From: Umbilicaria muhlenbergii
Lineage: Eukaryota > Ascomycota > Lecanoromycetes > Umbilicariales > Umbilicariaceae
Length of the DNA: 64,000 nt
Assembly (NCBI GenBank): GCA_000611775.1
Contig: KK106983.1
Span: 4,268,808 to 4,332,807, forward strand
Direction of reading: 5' to 3'
The notes under the pieces were generated by a model that saw nothing but the letters and a program-made list of their open reading frames with translations, did not search any database and was not told the origin of the DNA. This document shows positions 12,306-23,229 of the stretch, in pieces. How positions within the stretch are numbered: position 1 is the stretch's first letter; the number at the start of each line of letters is the position of its first letter. Position numbers and translations under genes: made by a program.

Positions 12306-15300
12306 GATTGGGATAATGGGTTAATGGTAAAAAGGTATCATCTCCCATCCAGGTACCGGGGGGCGTTGGTGGTCATTGGTGTCGTTTTGTGAGCAACCGT
12401 TGTCTTATAATACCAAAGAGCACTTGTTCCTCCTATCCAAACCCATGGATCTCATTAAGCCAGTCACAAGATCTTTGCCTGCGTTCACCTGTGCGAAAGA
12501 ACTATATGCTATTGAGAGATAGCCAGGAGCCCCCCCGGGCTGTTATGCATGCTTCTGCATAGGCCTTCCTACAGGCCTTCACGCAGGCTTCACCAGTTAT
12601 ACTTACGCCGCGACGGTCTCCGAAAGCATTCGTGAAGTTTGCCCCGCGCAAATAAATGGCACTATCACGCCCGGAAACGGCACAGAACCTCCAGTGAAGC
12701 CTGCAGCATGTGACAGACTGTCTACTCCTTGAGCTGCTGTCACTCATCCTGGCTCCGTCTTTCCTACCAACATCTCCTTCTTATATATATACGCCTTAGA
12801 GGTCCTTCACCTTTTGCCTTTGCCATTTCTACTGTCATTCTCAACGCTGTGTAGTAGAGCAATGAGGAGTATAGTCTTTGGTGATGATCAATTTGATTCC
12901 AGGAGACTTTGTGTCGCAGGTTCATCTTCATCTACTCAGCATAATTGCTGGTATTAAACCTAGTTCCACCCAGTTGTATTGGGGTGTTTTATGAGAGTCA
13001 ACGCGTTGTATTCCCCTATATTCTCGACTTTCAACTTTTTGAACTACACTGCAGCAAACGTGGCTATTGGTTCATCTTGATTTCTGTCAAGATGATAGAA
13101 CTGAAAATATTTTACGTCTTTTTTTGTTCGTCGTTCATTCATGCATCTCTGATGGGACTCAAGCAATGGCTACCAACAATCTTGCTGTCTCTGCGTTCAG
13201 GTCAAAATTGTCTGAATAGGTTTACATTTATGTGATGAGAAAGAGGTCTCGCCAGACTGTCTTTACTCCGCTGCTGAATGCTGACTGGCAGAAGTACGTA
13301 TTTTCTATGAAAAATCACACATAATTAAAGCACTTCATGTGCAAATTGAGAACCATGTGAAATCTTAAACATCATATTTATGCGTTTATTGCAGTCAAAA
13401 GCAGTTTCTCAGTCTTCTTTCACATTACTCAAGTTTTCGCGGAGGTCTTCAGGAATTCTTATGCTATTCTTCACGTTTTTCGGAAGTACTGGATCAGCTT
13501 TAGCGGCAGGGACATTATCAAATGGAAGAACTTTGCCCTCGGATGTTACCTGTCAGAGAGCTGAATATCAAGCAGCAAGTAGCCTTCTAGGTGTTCTTCT
13601 GCGCTGGCAAGCATAAACTGTACTGAAACAGGTTCACATGGTATACTCTCCTTCTTGCGCCCCTGAGATTGGGCCTATACAATACGAGCCCGACGCACCC
13701 TCAAATGAGCCAAAGAAGCATGCCGTCTTTCATAGTGTCCCGTGCCGGGTGATACTTGACGGCCAGACGCGCAAGAAGAGAAGGGTTGGATGCAAACCCG
13801 CGAAAAAAATTTGCAAGATTGCTGAGAAAGTTACTTATGCAAGATGTTTGGTTTCTATTTCAAAGAGATGATCTGACGAGAAATGCCATCGAGACCATCG
13901 AGCCAGCCAGGTTATCGAAACCAGTATATCCCGAGGATGAGGAGAACAAGTTCGTCCGGAGATCAGCAGATTGAAAGAAGCTGCAGTGGCACGAGGTCGA
14001 CGACAAGCCAGGAAGATTTCGACGACTCTCTGAAGCTCTAGACGTAGAGACCAACTATATGAATCTGAGATACCTAGGTATGGGCAGAAGATCAGACTCG
14101 CCGACAGCGAGGTGCACGAGGTCCTCGATCTTACGGCGCAAATCGAACGAAGCCTTGGAGGGTTCGCCGTCCGGTCACAGCTCAAAAGGATGCACACGCT
14201 CCGGTGATCCTCAAGCTCTTCAACAATATCCTCACTCGAGACCCAGGATGGAGCCGTCGGTCAATTGGAAACGGAAATACTCTTGACTCCAAACATAATC
14301 GTAGGGTTTTAATAGAGTGTCCTCACGACACAATAGCAGCAATGCAGCGGTTCTCAAATCTCACGAGTGGTGCATGCCGCAAATTATCCTCAACGATAAA
14401 CTTACGAGAACACAAGATCTGGCTAGCGCGGTCAGGCAGATCCACATGCTGATTTCTATGACCTATTCGGGAATTTCATGGGAAAGGATGCTGTACATTA
14501 TCAGAGATATCAAATTCGACAACGCCATGATTGAGAAACGAAAACTTATCATCGTTTGCAAGACCATTAGCCAATCGAAGCACAACATACATGTATGACT
14601 TCGTTAAACCTTTACCTAAACATATACATATATGTTTAGTTCACTTTAGTCCAGGCCAGCGATGTCTCCCAATCCCTCGTCGGTGATATCATCGAAGCGC
14701 CGTAACGGCTTCTCGGACGCGTCCTTGGGTGTCTCTACTAAGATACAGCATCGGCTTGCTGAAGGGTCCACCGGGACAAATCGAGGCCTTGTAGAGGCTG
14801 TAGAAGTCCGAAGAACTTTCCACCCTCCATTAGCAGCGTTGCAACAACTGGTATTGCCAGATACCATCCCTGAGTGACCCCGAGCTACTGCTTTCCAGCC
14901 AACGTGGTTTCTACAAAACAACTTCATCTCATCCGTTCGCCATACCGAAACGACCACGGATGAAAGCTTGCAAAGAACCTGGAAGCTGGGCACATTCAAC
15001 GCAGACGAACTCAACAGCCCCTGCCTTGGTCATAACCAAAGCCTAACGATCTATGTAATAGCAAGGCAAGCCCTCCGTGGTGGGTGCGAGGCGTAAGCGC
15101 CAAGCAAGTCGAGATCAAGCCTGGAACAGACGTTGGATAGACGCAGTGCTCCAAGTACTCTCACTGAAGAGAAAGCGGAGAGACTCTAAGAGTTCATGGA
15201 AATAACAGGCACAAGATGACCTCCTTGTCGGCGATTCGACCATGTAAGATCGACTACATGGTGTTTGCTGAGTTGGAGAACGCTGTACAGACAGAACCAG

Positions 15301-16246
15301 AAGCTAGGACCGCAACAACAGAGCTAGGGTGTATATGCACGGAACATATTTGTTTCTTTCCTAGACCTTTTGTTCTCGTTTGCTTGTGGAAGTTAATCTG
15401 CAAAGCTTTGATGCTAAAAACACCCTCCAACATCATCACTCTTTCCGCTGGCTAGTTCGTCCTGACTATACACGTCTCACGTCATTCGAAGAAGTGAAGA
15501 CTAAGCGGGCTCACTACTTGCTTATGTATCAATTTGATCCATGATAGGACCACCGAGTCAACCACAGACAAGAAGCTTTTACCACTGCCAAGCTTAGTGC
15601 TGTGCACCTGTGTCGCCTGTGGCTGTAGCGCCCTGAGGACGACTCTACTTAGATACCTCCGAGGCGACCAGCGCCGCTGCTCCAAGTGTACGAAGCAGGT
15701 GCAGAGTTGTCTCTGACCAAAATTTTCTCCGACCTTGCATGCCCAGCTGACCCCATCATGTCCAGGCTGAGCTCCAACACTTTGCAAACAACATCATCAA
15801 AGCCTCTGGCGCTGATTCTACCAGCTGCAATAATGTCCGGACCGTCTCCGCTCGATTCATTTCACGTCTGGATCCTTATCTTGCTGAAGAAGGCATTCGC
15901 CGAAGTGAACTTTTTCACTCATTGGGTGCCGATGAGAGGGATGTTCATTCTCATTTCGCCACTTCTTTTTCTTTACCCCCTAGGCGTACGACGGGTTTGA
16001 TCCGTCTCGTCATCAGCCCGGCAGGGTTCAGCGGCCTGTCGCCCCGGACTTTGAGCCTCCTGTGGATGCTGACTCGACATGTCGGAGCTCAAGTCTTAGG
16101 ACATATAACGGGTATGCAAGGACAATACTACTTACGTTGGGATCCTCGACGCCGGGACAAAAAGTCAGATAATAGCAGCGGGCGTGGAAATTCCAGAAGC
16201 ACTATGTGGGATTAGTTGCTTATACTTTGTCATATGCGCTACGTAA
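12306..16246. other. Gene-poor 3.9-kb block with short, unrecognised frames
   Basis: No conserved family could be recognised on either strand. Frames of 60-120 codons occur on both strands, for example 13638-13974, 14059-14452, 14646-15014 minus and an open run near 15780-16215 plus. They overlap, change frame and lack convincing introns. Around 13.7-14.5 kb the plus strand has hydrophilic stretches suggestive of an old coding sequence, but I cannot name one. It could be a decayed gene or unconstrained intergenic DNA. Confidence 0.35.
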
Positions 16247-17713
16247 TCAGTCATCATCTATTTTGCTACTATATTCTCCTAGAAGGATATCGTCAGGCGC
16301 AGGCACACGATTGGTGCGTACTTTGTGGATGGTCAGCCCGCTGTAGATGAATGCAATTGGTTTTAGGGAAGCACTTACCCCATTCTGTCTCCACGCGGAA
16401 GAATATCCACATCCAACGCCGCAAGACTTCTAAAAACTCCATGATGAAAATACCACCTTCCAAGTCGTTAAAATGATCCAGATGTGGAGACAGCTTAAAG
16501 CTCCATGTGCAGCGCAGCATGAGGTCTGTGATAATCGCGCCGTAGTACATTTCTTTGGTGTGGAAGTGAGTATGTCGGCGCAGACCCCAAGGATGTTCTG
16601 GATTGTTGCGCTCTGATGATGAGGCGAAGAGCGTGAGGTCCCAGTCTTTGGCTACATCCCAGTAGAAAGAGTAGAACGAGTTCAGGAACACCGCAAAAAG
16701 CCTGGTCATGTGTGAGCTATGTGTCTGGAAGGATTCGTAGATCTGTAACATACCACAACCGAAACAAAGCGGCCTCGCTCATACCAATCTTGGTTGGGTC
16801 ATATCCACGCTGTAGCGCACTCAAGATAATCACTGGGAAAGCGCTTGAATATTTTAGGGCATTAGCAAGGTGCTGGCCACCCCAGCCTGACGAACCAGAC
16901 CCTCCACTTTTCTGATTGGCCCTCCTAACTCGGGAATACTCGATCAGACATTGTCGCAGTCGAATCAGACTCGGTATACTGATGATGAGTGGAACCATGT
17001 ATGCGCCTCCGCAACCTCGGTCTGGTTTGTCGGTCGAAGAGTACCTGCTCGAGAAGAACATGCATCCTGACACAAACAAGTCTCCAAGCACTTTAGCGTA
17101 GGACGTCAGAACATCCGCCAGCAGTATGTCTCCAAACTTCCCATCCTGTGCTTCTGCTATTCCACCAATGCTGACTCGTTTTAAGGTCGAGAGGAAGCGG
17201 TAACGACCAGACCTGGATAGGAAATGGAGAGGGAAGAGAAAGAATAGGGCGAGGAGGAAGAGGTAAGATTGTGGGAGTAGATCCCAGGCGAGCACTAGGG
17301 AGGCTTGTCCACGGGTGACTGTCCAGAAAAGCAGTAATGAGACTACCAAGGGGACTGTCGCAAGGGTTGCAATGCGGTAAACGGAGAGGTGATGCGAAGG
17401 TAGAGTTGGAGAGGACCGACCAGGATATTTGATAAGCGCGGGAACATCCTTCAGATTGTTAGCAGGGTCCAGATCACTATATGCCTGCCTTGAGTGACCC
17501 TTACAATTCTGCGGAAGGCCAGATAGTGTAGATTGACGCCCCATGCCCAGATGCCTGTTCGATTGTCAGAGACGTTTCTCCAATCGTGCACAGTAGCTCC
17601 GCTGGGAAGCCGGTAGGCCTACCAAGCACCAGTATCGATGCGACCCTGTAGGGCAATGGCAGAATCAGACTGAACGTGTCAAGCTCCGGTTCAACAGCTG
17701 GATCTCCGTCCAT
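16247..17713 (-). CDS. ERD1: EXS-domain Golgi protein ERD1
   Basis: Five exons (17623-17713, 17505-17554, 16754-17448, 16379-16701, 16247-16320) sum to 410 residues. Splicing restores a continuous polytopic protein: MDGDPAVEPELDTFSLILPL, PYRVASILVLG-IWAWGVNLHY, LAFRRI-DVPALIKYPGR, then membrane segments (LATVPLVVSLLLFWTV, SYLFLLALFFLFPLHFL). The EXS region carries YMVPLIISIPSLIRLRQCL, FRLW-LFAVFLNSFYSFYWDVA, KDWDLTLF and FMEFLEVLRRWMWIFFRVE-type sequence, ending LLGEYSSKIDDD. Known: Erd1 is a Golgi membrane protein needed for retention of ER-luminal proteins and recycling of glycosyltransferases and phosphate. An ATG at 17743 could extend the N-terminus by ten residues. Head-to-head with PEX10. 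Confidence 0.93.
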
Positions 17714-18074
17714 CCCTCTCCTCCAACATGCTAGCGCAAACAAGCGAGGTGGGATTGATCCAAGGTAGGGTTAAAGAATGACTGGGGTCAGGCGTAGCGG
17801 ATTGAAAGTCTTATAGACTATGCGCAGCGTCGTTCGTGGCTGTTCATGATCGCTCAAGGAAGTTGAGAAAGCGGTGGAAGGGGGCACGCGAGCTGACAGT
17901 GGTTCGCCGCCTGAAGCGGAATGGACGCGCCCTAAAGGCGGCGGCAGCGGGCCGAGGTATCATACCCCTACAACTTCCAAGCTTCAAGCTCCTCTACCTC
18001 TCCGCGACCTGATCTCTCTAGAGCTGGTGCGCTTTGCGCGGTCAACGTCAAGGAAAGGGCGGCGCAAATACAAT
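17714..18074. promoter_or_regulatory. Divergent promoter, ERD1 / PEX10
   Basis: This 361-bp intergenic space separates diverging start codons. The PEX10 frame is open upstream to 17874, but that part has no family likeness, so I treat it as 5' leader. Confidence 0.4.
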
Positions 18075-19235
18075 ATGCTTGCCTCCAACGAACCCCCCGA
18101 TCACGTCCACTCCGCCCCTCCCTCCTCTCGCTCCTCCCCCCGCGACAGCTACCACTACCCCTTCGCCGCCGCACCCGACATCATCCGCTCGAACCAAAAA
18201 GATGTTTACTTCCAAGGCGTCCTTCTCGAACAACTTTCCACGATCCTGCGCAAACTATACGGCGCGCGTTTCCTGCACACCTACACCTCCGAAGCCCGCA
18301 CCTTCACCGAGCTGCTCTACCTTGGTCTCACAACCTTCATCGGCAACCGCACCCTAGGCGAAGAATACTGCGACATCATCCAAGTCGAGTCGCCGACTCT
18401 CTACCTCCCCTCCCTCCACCGCCGCGCAGGCTACATCCTCTCAACCGTGCTACTCCCCTACATCCTCAGCAAGCTCCTCCCCTCTTTCCGCACCCGCATC
18501 CGCCTAAAACTCGAATCCAACCTCCGGCGCCTCTCCCGCCCCACCAAAAACGGCCAACCCCCACCATCCCACCGCCTCCAAACCTACCTCCTCACCCACC
18601 TCCCCACCCTCACCTCCCCCTCCCCCCTCTACGCCCTCAGCCTCTCCACCTTCTACTTCACCGGCTCCTACTACCACCTCAGCAAACGCCTCTTCCACCT
18701 CCGTTACATCTTCACCAAACACCTCCCCCCCACCGACCAGCGCGTCGGCTACGAAGTCCTCGGCGTCCTCCTCGTCCTCCAAATGGCCGCGCAAGCATGG
18801 CTCCACCTGCACCGCACGCTGCACGACGCGCCCCCTTCCCTCGCCAACACCGGCAGCGCGGCCGGCGCCAGCGCCATCATCGACGGCGGGGTGGAACTGA
18901 GTCTCGACCCGCATCTGCACGGCGAGAACGTTTTGCTCGAGGGCCCGACCCTCCATGTCAGCAAGAGCAGCATCGAAAGCTCCACGCATACGCCCGTCCT
19001 CCCGGAAGAACGACCCCGCTACGGGCTCAAGGATCCGACGGTGATGGGCTGGATACAGGGGAGGCAGCAGCGGAAATGCACGCTTTGTTTGGAGGAGATG
19101 CGCGATCCGAGCGTGACGACTTGCGGGCATGTGTTTTGTTGGGGGTGTATTAAGGATTGGATTCGGGAGAAGCCGGAGTGTCCGCTTTGTCGGCAGGGGA
19201 TTTTGGGGCAGCATGTTTTGCCGTTGAGGGGGTGA
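18075..19235 (+). CDS. PEX10: Peroxisomal RING ubiquitin ligase PEX10
   Basis: Single exon of 386 residues from ATG 18075 (MLASNEPPDHVHSAPPSS), chosen because family likeness starts here; an ATG at 17874 would add 67 unconserved residues. The N-terminal Pex2/Pex12 membrane domain is seen in FAAAPDIIRSNQKDVYFQ, LLEQLSTILRKLYGARFL and TFTELLYLGLTTFIGNRTLG. Membrane stretches follow, then a C-terminal C3HC4 RING: CTLCLEEMRDPSVTTCGH, VFCWGCIKDWI, ECPLCRQ. Known: Pex10 works with Pex2 and Pex12 in the retrotranslocation channel that ubiquitylates the Pex5 receptor. Codon use is very C-rich at third positions up to about 19000, which creates a long antisense frame that is not a gene. Confidence 0.95.
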   Translation: MLASNEPPDHVHSAPPSSRSSPRDSYHYPFAAAPDIIRSNQKDVYFQGVLLEQLSTILRKLYGARFLHTYTSEARTFTELLYLGLTTFIGNRTLGEEYCDIIQVESPTLYLPSLHRRAGYILSTVLLPYILSKLLPSFRTRIRLKLESNLRRLSRPTKNGQPPPSHRLQTYLLTHLPTLTSPSPLYALSLSTFYFTGSYYHLSKRLFHLRYIFTKHLPPTDQRVGYEVLGVLLVLQMAAQAWLHLHRTLHDAPPSLANTGSAAGASAIIDGGVELSLDPHLHGENVLLEGPTLHVSKSSIESSTHTPVLPEERPRYGLKDPTVMGWIQGRQQRKCTLCLEEMRDPSVTTCGHVFCWGCIKDWIREKPECPLCRQGILGQHVLPLRG

Positions 19236-20069
19236 TGGGTGGGGGTGTTGGGATGTGTTTGTGGCTTGCGGTATATAGATGGGCGCCAAGGACTGTGCGC
19301 TGTTGGCTAGGTTATATTGGGTAGGGTGGTAGAGGAAGGTCACTGCGCTCTTTGATGGTGGCAGGCACCGGCATGGGAAGTGGCCATCTCCGCGAGCGAT
19401 CCACGCGAAGGCTCAACAACGAAAAGGCATGTTCCCAAATTCGTGTCGAGTGCGGACTGTCGAGCTGGGCGATCTTTGGAAGTCGCACACTCGAAGTTCT
19501 GCAAGGTGCAGAGGTATCTTCACTAAGGGTCCGCAATTTCCTTCACTCCAAGACGTCCACTTCACAATCATACGCCCCGTGCCCAACCTCATATCTTCTG
19601 GGCCAATGTCGATAATCACTCCACCACACCCATCCCCGAACCGTTCCTACAACACAATAACATATATTGATGATTTCTAGCTAGTAACCACAAGAAGCCA
19701 AACTCTCACTCCAAACCGCACATCAAGCAATGAAGCCCCCCTGCCTTTTGGTGACCCCAAACCCCCCAACAACGCCGCCCCAAACCGCGCCTTCTAGAAG
19801 AGAATAAAATCAACAGGGATACAAATATCCATTGTATCCCCGTGGTAAGAACTCCAATCCATCCCGGTAATCACAGGAAATGCTGGGTATTCAATCATGC
19901 GCACCCCCGCATACGGCCTAAAAGCCACAGGATGTACTCCGTCTCCCCCCCCCTCCTTCCCTTCCGGGGGCCGGTAGAGGTTCCGCGACAGACCCGGATA
20001 TGGTAAAACCATGTCCACGTCAACCCTTCACTCAAGCTTGGTGGTACACGAGCATTGTGCTTTCGGTCA
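19236..20069. other. Convergent intergenic space, nothing recognised
   Basis: This 834-bp stretch lies between the 3' ends of PEX10 and velB. It should contain two 3' UTRs and polyadenylation sites. No gene or repeat was seen. Confidence 0.45.
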
Positions 20070-21586
20070 TCAATCCTCATCATCGTCCCTCTCCCGTTTA
20101 TTGCCCGCTCCTCCACCCGGACCCCCTCCGTCCTTTCGTATGGGGATTTTGATCCCCTGCGTCGCGAAGCATTTGCTCAACCCGGTACTCTCGATGACGC
20201 CGGGGAATTTCTTGGCGGAGAAGACTTGGAAAACGTCGCTGAAGATGCTGGCGAGGACGGGGGCGGAGCCGGAGTTGAGCGATTGGGGGGAGGTGGGGGA
20301 GCCGACGTTTACGAAATTCATTTTGAGGCTGGAGGGGGGTGAGTCTTTTTTCTGTTGGCGGAAGGGGGTTTGAGGCAGGTATAGGATGGGGGTTGTTGGG
20401 AGGATTCACGTACCGGAAGGACCCTTCGGTTCTGACGCTCAGGTCTTGCAGGATGAACCATACGCCCATGTTGTTATCTGGGTCGGTGAGCTTGAAGGCG
20501 CTGACGCAGAGGCTGCCTATAAGGTTTCTTGTGAACATGCCGCTGGGGGCAGAGCGAGGGTCTTGTGGCGGGCCGGGGAGGCCTATCGACGTATGGGGAG
20601 ATTGTAGCGGGGCTTGTTGGATCTGTTGCTGTGGTGTTTGTTGGTAGTAGCCCGTTGGCGTCATAGGGGTGTTCGGCGCCTGGTTGTAGTATCCCTGCTG
20701 TTGAGAGGGTGGAGGTGGCGGGGGCTGCTGTGAGTACGGATTCGGGGGTTGGGTCTGCTGGTAGGCATTGTGTTGGTATTGGTGATGTTGTTGGTGTTGA
20801 GATTGCAAGGGAGCAGCTTGACCGTAGCCAGACGCTGGGATGGGGTGGTTCTGTTGGAAAGGGGCTGAGTATGAGTAGGTCGGTGGTGTTGATGGGGGCG
20901 GTGGGTAGGATGATGATGTTGCAGCAGATATTGATGGTGAAGTGGCGGAGTGCCTGACAAGGTTTACTTCGCGCGTGCCTTCGGCCGACCATAAATCAAC
21001 GGTTAAGACGTAGTAGGATGTGTCGATCTCGCTATGAGAACAGTTGCCTCGTCAGCGTTAGGCCAGTTCTGAAGCGCACATTGACTTCTTGTAGGATAGC
21101 TGGGCTCGCCACCGAGCGCGGAGGGAACCACGCACCTTATGTCTATCTTCTTTCGCGTAATTGCGTCTTGAACAATGAGTCTGATGCATGGTGGAGGTGT
21201 TATAGGCCGTCTGTCCTGCATAATGCCGGTTTGTCTTAGCATGCTCCACGAACCAAGCAGACTCGACTTTCTACCTTATCGCCAAACCCACACATGCGGG
21301 CTCGAACAGGCTGTTGAACGACATCAAGACTATAAACCCCCAGGCTTAGCCAATGTGTCGCCCCTGCAAAGCGATCAACCCACCTGTATATCCTGCCATT
21401 GTCGATTGTACTGGTGGGAGCTGGTGCCTGCGGGGAGCGCGGGGGCAGGTTAGGCAGCATTGCGCTGGCGGAGGAGGTCGAAGTCGGTGTCGAGTATGTG
21501 GTGTTTCGTTGAGGTGGTACGCGATCGACTCCTATCGAAAGCGGAGGTGGTACAGCGTGTGGTCGGTCTTGATGCGCCAAGTACAT
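20070..21586 (-). CDS. velB: Velvet-family regulator VelB
   Basis: Five exons (21384-21586, 21275-21329, 21136-21215, 20414-21031, 20070-20328) give 404 residues from Met at 21586 (MYLAHQDRPHAVPPPLSIG); another Met at 21676 is possible. The joins rebuild the velvet domain: GRIY-SLDVVQQPVRARMCGFGD, DRRPITPPPCIRLIVQDA, KKIDI-SEIDTSYYVLTVDLW. A Pro/Gln/His-rich insertion of roughly 120 residues follows (HQQHHQYQHNAYQQTQPP), then the second half: FTRNLIGSLCVSAFKLTDPD, WFILQDLSVRTEGSFR-LKM, SAKKFPGVIESTGLSKCFA, QQ/TQGIKIPIRKDG and an acidic end RERDDDED. Known: VelB dimerises with VeA or VosA and controls development and secondary metabolism in the nucleus. The split velvet domain is typical of VelB rather than VosA. 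Confidence 0.94.
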
Positions 21587-23229
21587 GGCGTTAGGGTCGA
21601 GACGGTCACGTCCAGCGCTGACGACTTCCTGATCAGGCGAGCAAAGGCTGTTCCTGGCTCGGGCTAGGCGGGGCAACTTCTCGTTATCACCGTTGCCTGA
21701 CTGTGCCGGGGATGGAGAAAGCCCTGGCTAGGTTGGAGGGAGTCTACGAGTTGATGAAGGGCGCGAGGTTCCAGATGCGGTGACAGGCCGTTTTGTCAAG
21801 CGCTTACAACGATGCTGGATTGCACTGTAGATACATCCCGAGCCCTGAGGCTGTCGCGCAATACGTAGGTACAGTGAGTGTTATATGCACGAAAATGTTC
21901 TGTCGATTTGCGGTTGTTCGTGGTCGCAGAGGTCATTGGTCTTATTGTGTGGAGGGAGAGGGAAGGCATCGGCATAGGCATAGGCCATGAACATGGACAT
22001 GAACCGGGGTTGTTCCTTACACACAGACGGGTTACGATTGGATCTGCTTCTGCAACCGCAGTCATGGGTCCGGAGATAATAGTGGCGTCCATACGGATGA
22101 GCGCAGTCTTCCCCTGCCTTTCCCACTCCCCGCTGCTTGACTGACATACTTTCGGCATGCTCTGTGGGAGGTGGTGGGTGATAGGGCAGGACTGGCCGAT
22201 GGTGCGCCCCATATGTACCTCACAATCAGCACGGATGCGGAAAGGAAGTTAATAAGAACCTTGGGCCTGGACTGTGGGCGAGGATAAAGAATCCACGGCA
22301 GGCTTTCCATGGTTCAGCAGGCGCAGGAGTGCGGCAACTTCCCACGCTGTGCGTGTCCCCCTCGTGCCTACCGTAACGATACCGTGGAACGCTGGGGTTG
22401 GAAGGTGAGGTAGGACGATCAGCGCAAGAGTGCCGCTTCCCTCCATCCTGATTCGCGGCGTTCAACCGAAACGAGACTCAACGAACTTGGTCGCAGCTTT
22501 GGGGCTGGGCTGAGGAAAAGAACACCAGTGGCTGTTCTCCCGGCCGAGAGACTGCTCAGACGCTCATGAAGAGAGCACAAGCGACGGCTGTTGAGAACAC
22601 ACTCGGGCCTGTGGGGTCTACAGATGGTCGCGGTCAGCATATCCACTCCAAAGAATCCCCGATCACCGCTTTGGCCGTTGGCGGTCGTTGAGTGGTGGAG
22701 GGGCTCCCCAGGCGCGAAGCGTCGCTTGTTTCACGGCGGCGGCCCAGTCAGACCTCAGCTGGCCCGGCCCAGGTCCAGGCTACCAAGATTAAATCTTTAA
22801 CCCTGTGCATGTTAGCTCCCGCTTTCCCCGGGCGATCCGCTACCAGACTTCAGGTTCGGCCTGCCCTGCTTGCAGGCTTCGCAGCACTCCGTTGCACTCT
22901 TGCAGATCATGGGTACGGATACGAAGTACAGCACGCTTGTTACCAGGCTTTGCTCCATGGCTTGCATGAAGTGCGTGTCCTCCGTGGCAGAGATTAGGCA
23001 CGAGTGGCAATGGACCAGGTTATGGTCATACGGCAGGTGGGGATTTCCACACTCCCACTGCCGAGTGGCTGAACAGTCGAGGCTATGCAGAGAGCGACGA
23101 GTAAGGTATCAATCCAAGCAATAACTTGCTTATGCGCCAGCCATGCTTCTGAGTTGCCTGCCATACAAACAGACCAGCCCTCACACCCGCATGCAGGGCG
23201 AGCACCACGTTCCCTGCAGCAGGTCCCAT
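21587..23229. other. velB upstream region / MSH4 3' flank
   Basis: This 1.6-kb stretch carries no recognised gene. Velvet genes often have long 5' leaders, so part of 21.6-22.5 kb is probably velB leader and promoter. Near 21975-22010 there is a short simple run alternating GGCAT and GGCATAG-like units. Confidence 0.4.

Noticed and set aside
13638-16215. Possible NACHT/STAND or heterokaryon-incompatibility gene remnant
   Set aside because: No P-loop or other motif was seen; the resemblance was only general hydrophilic helix content.
18504-19343. 279-codon minus-strand frame opposite PEX10
   Set aside because: It is a shadow caused by the strong C-rich third-position bias of PEX10 and has no family likeness.
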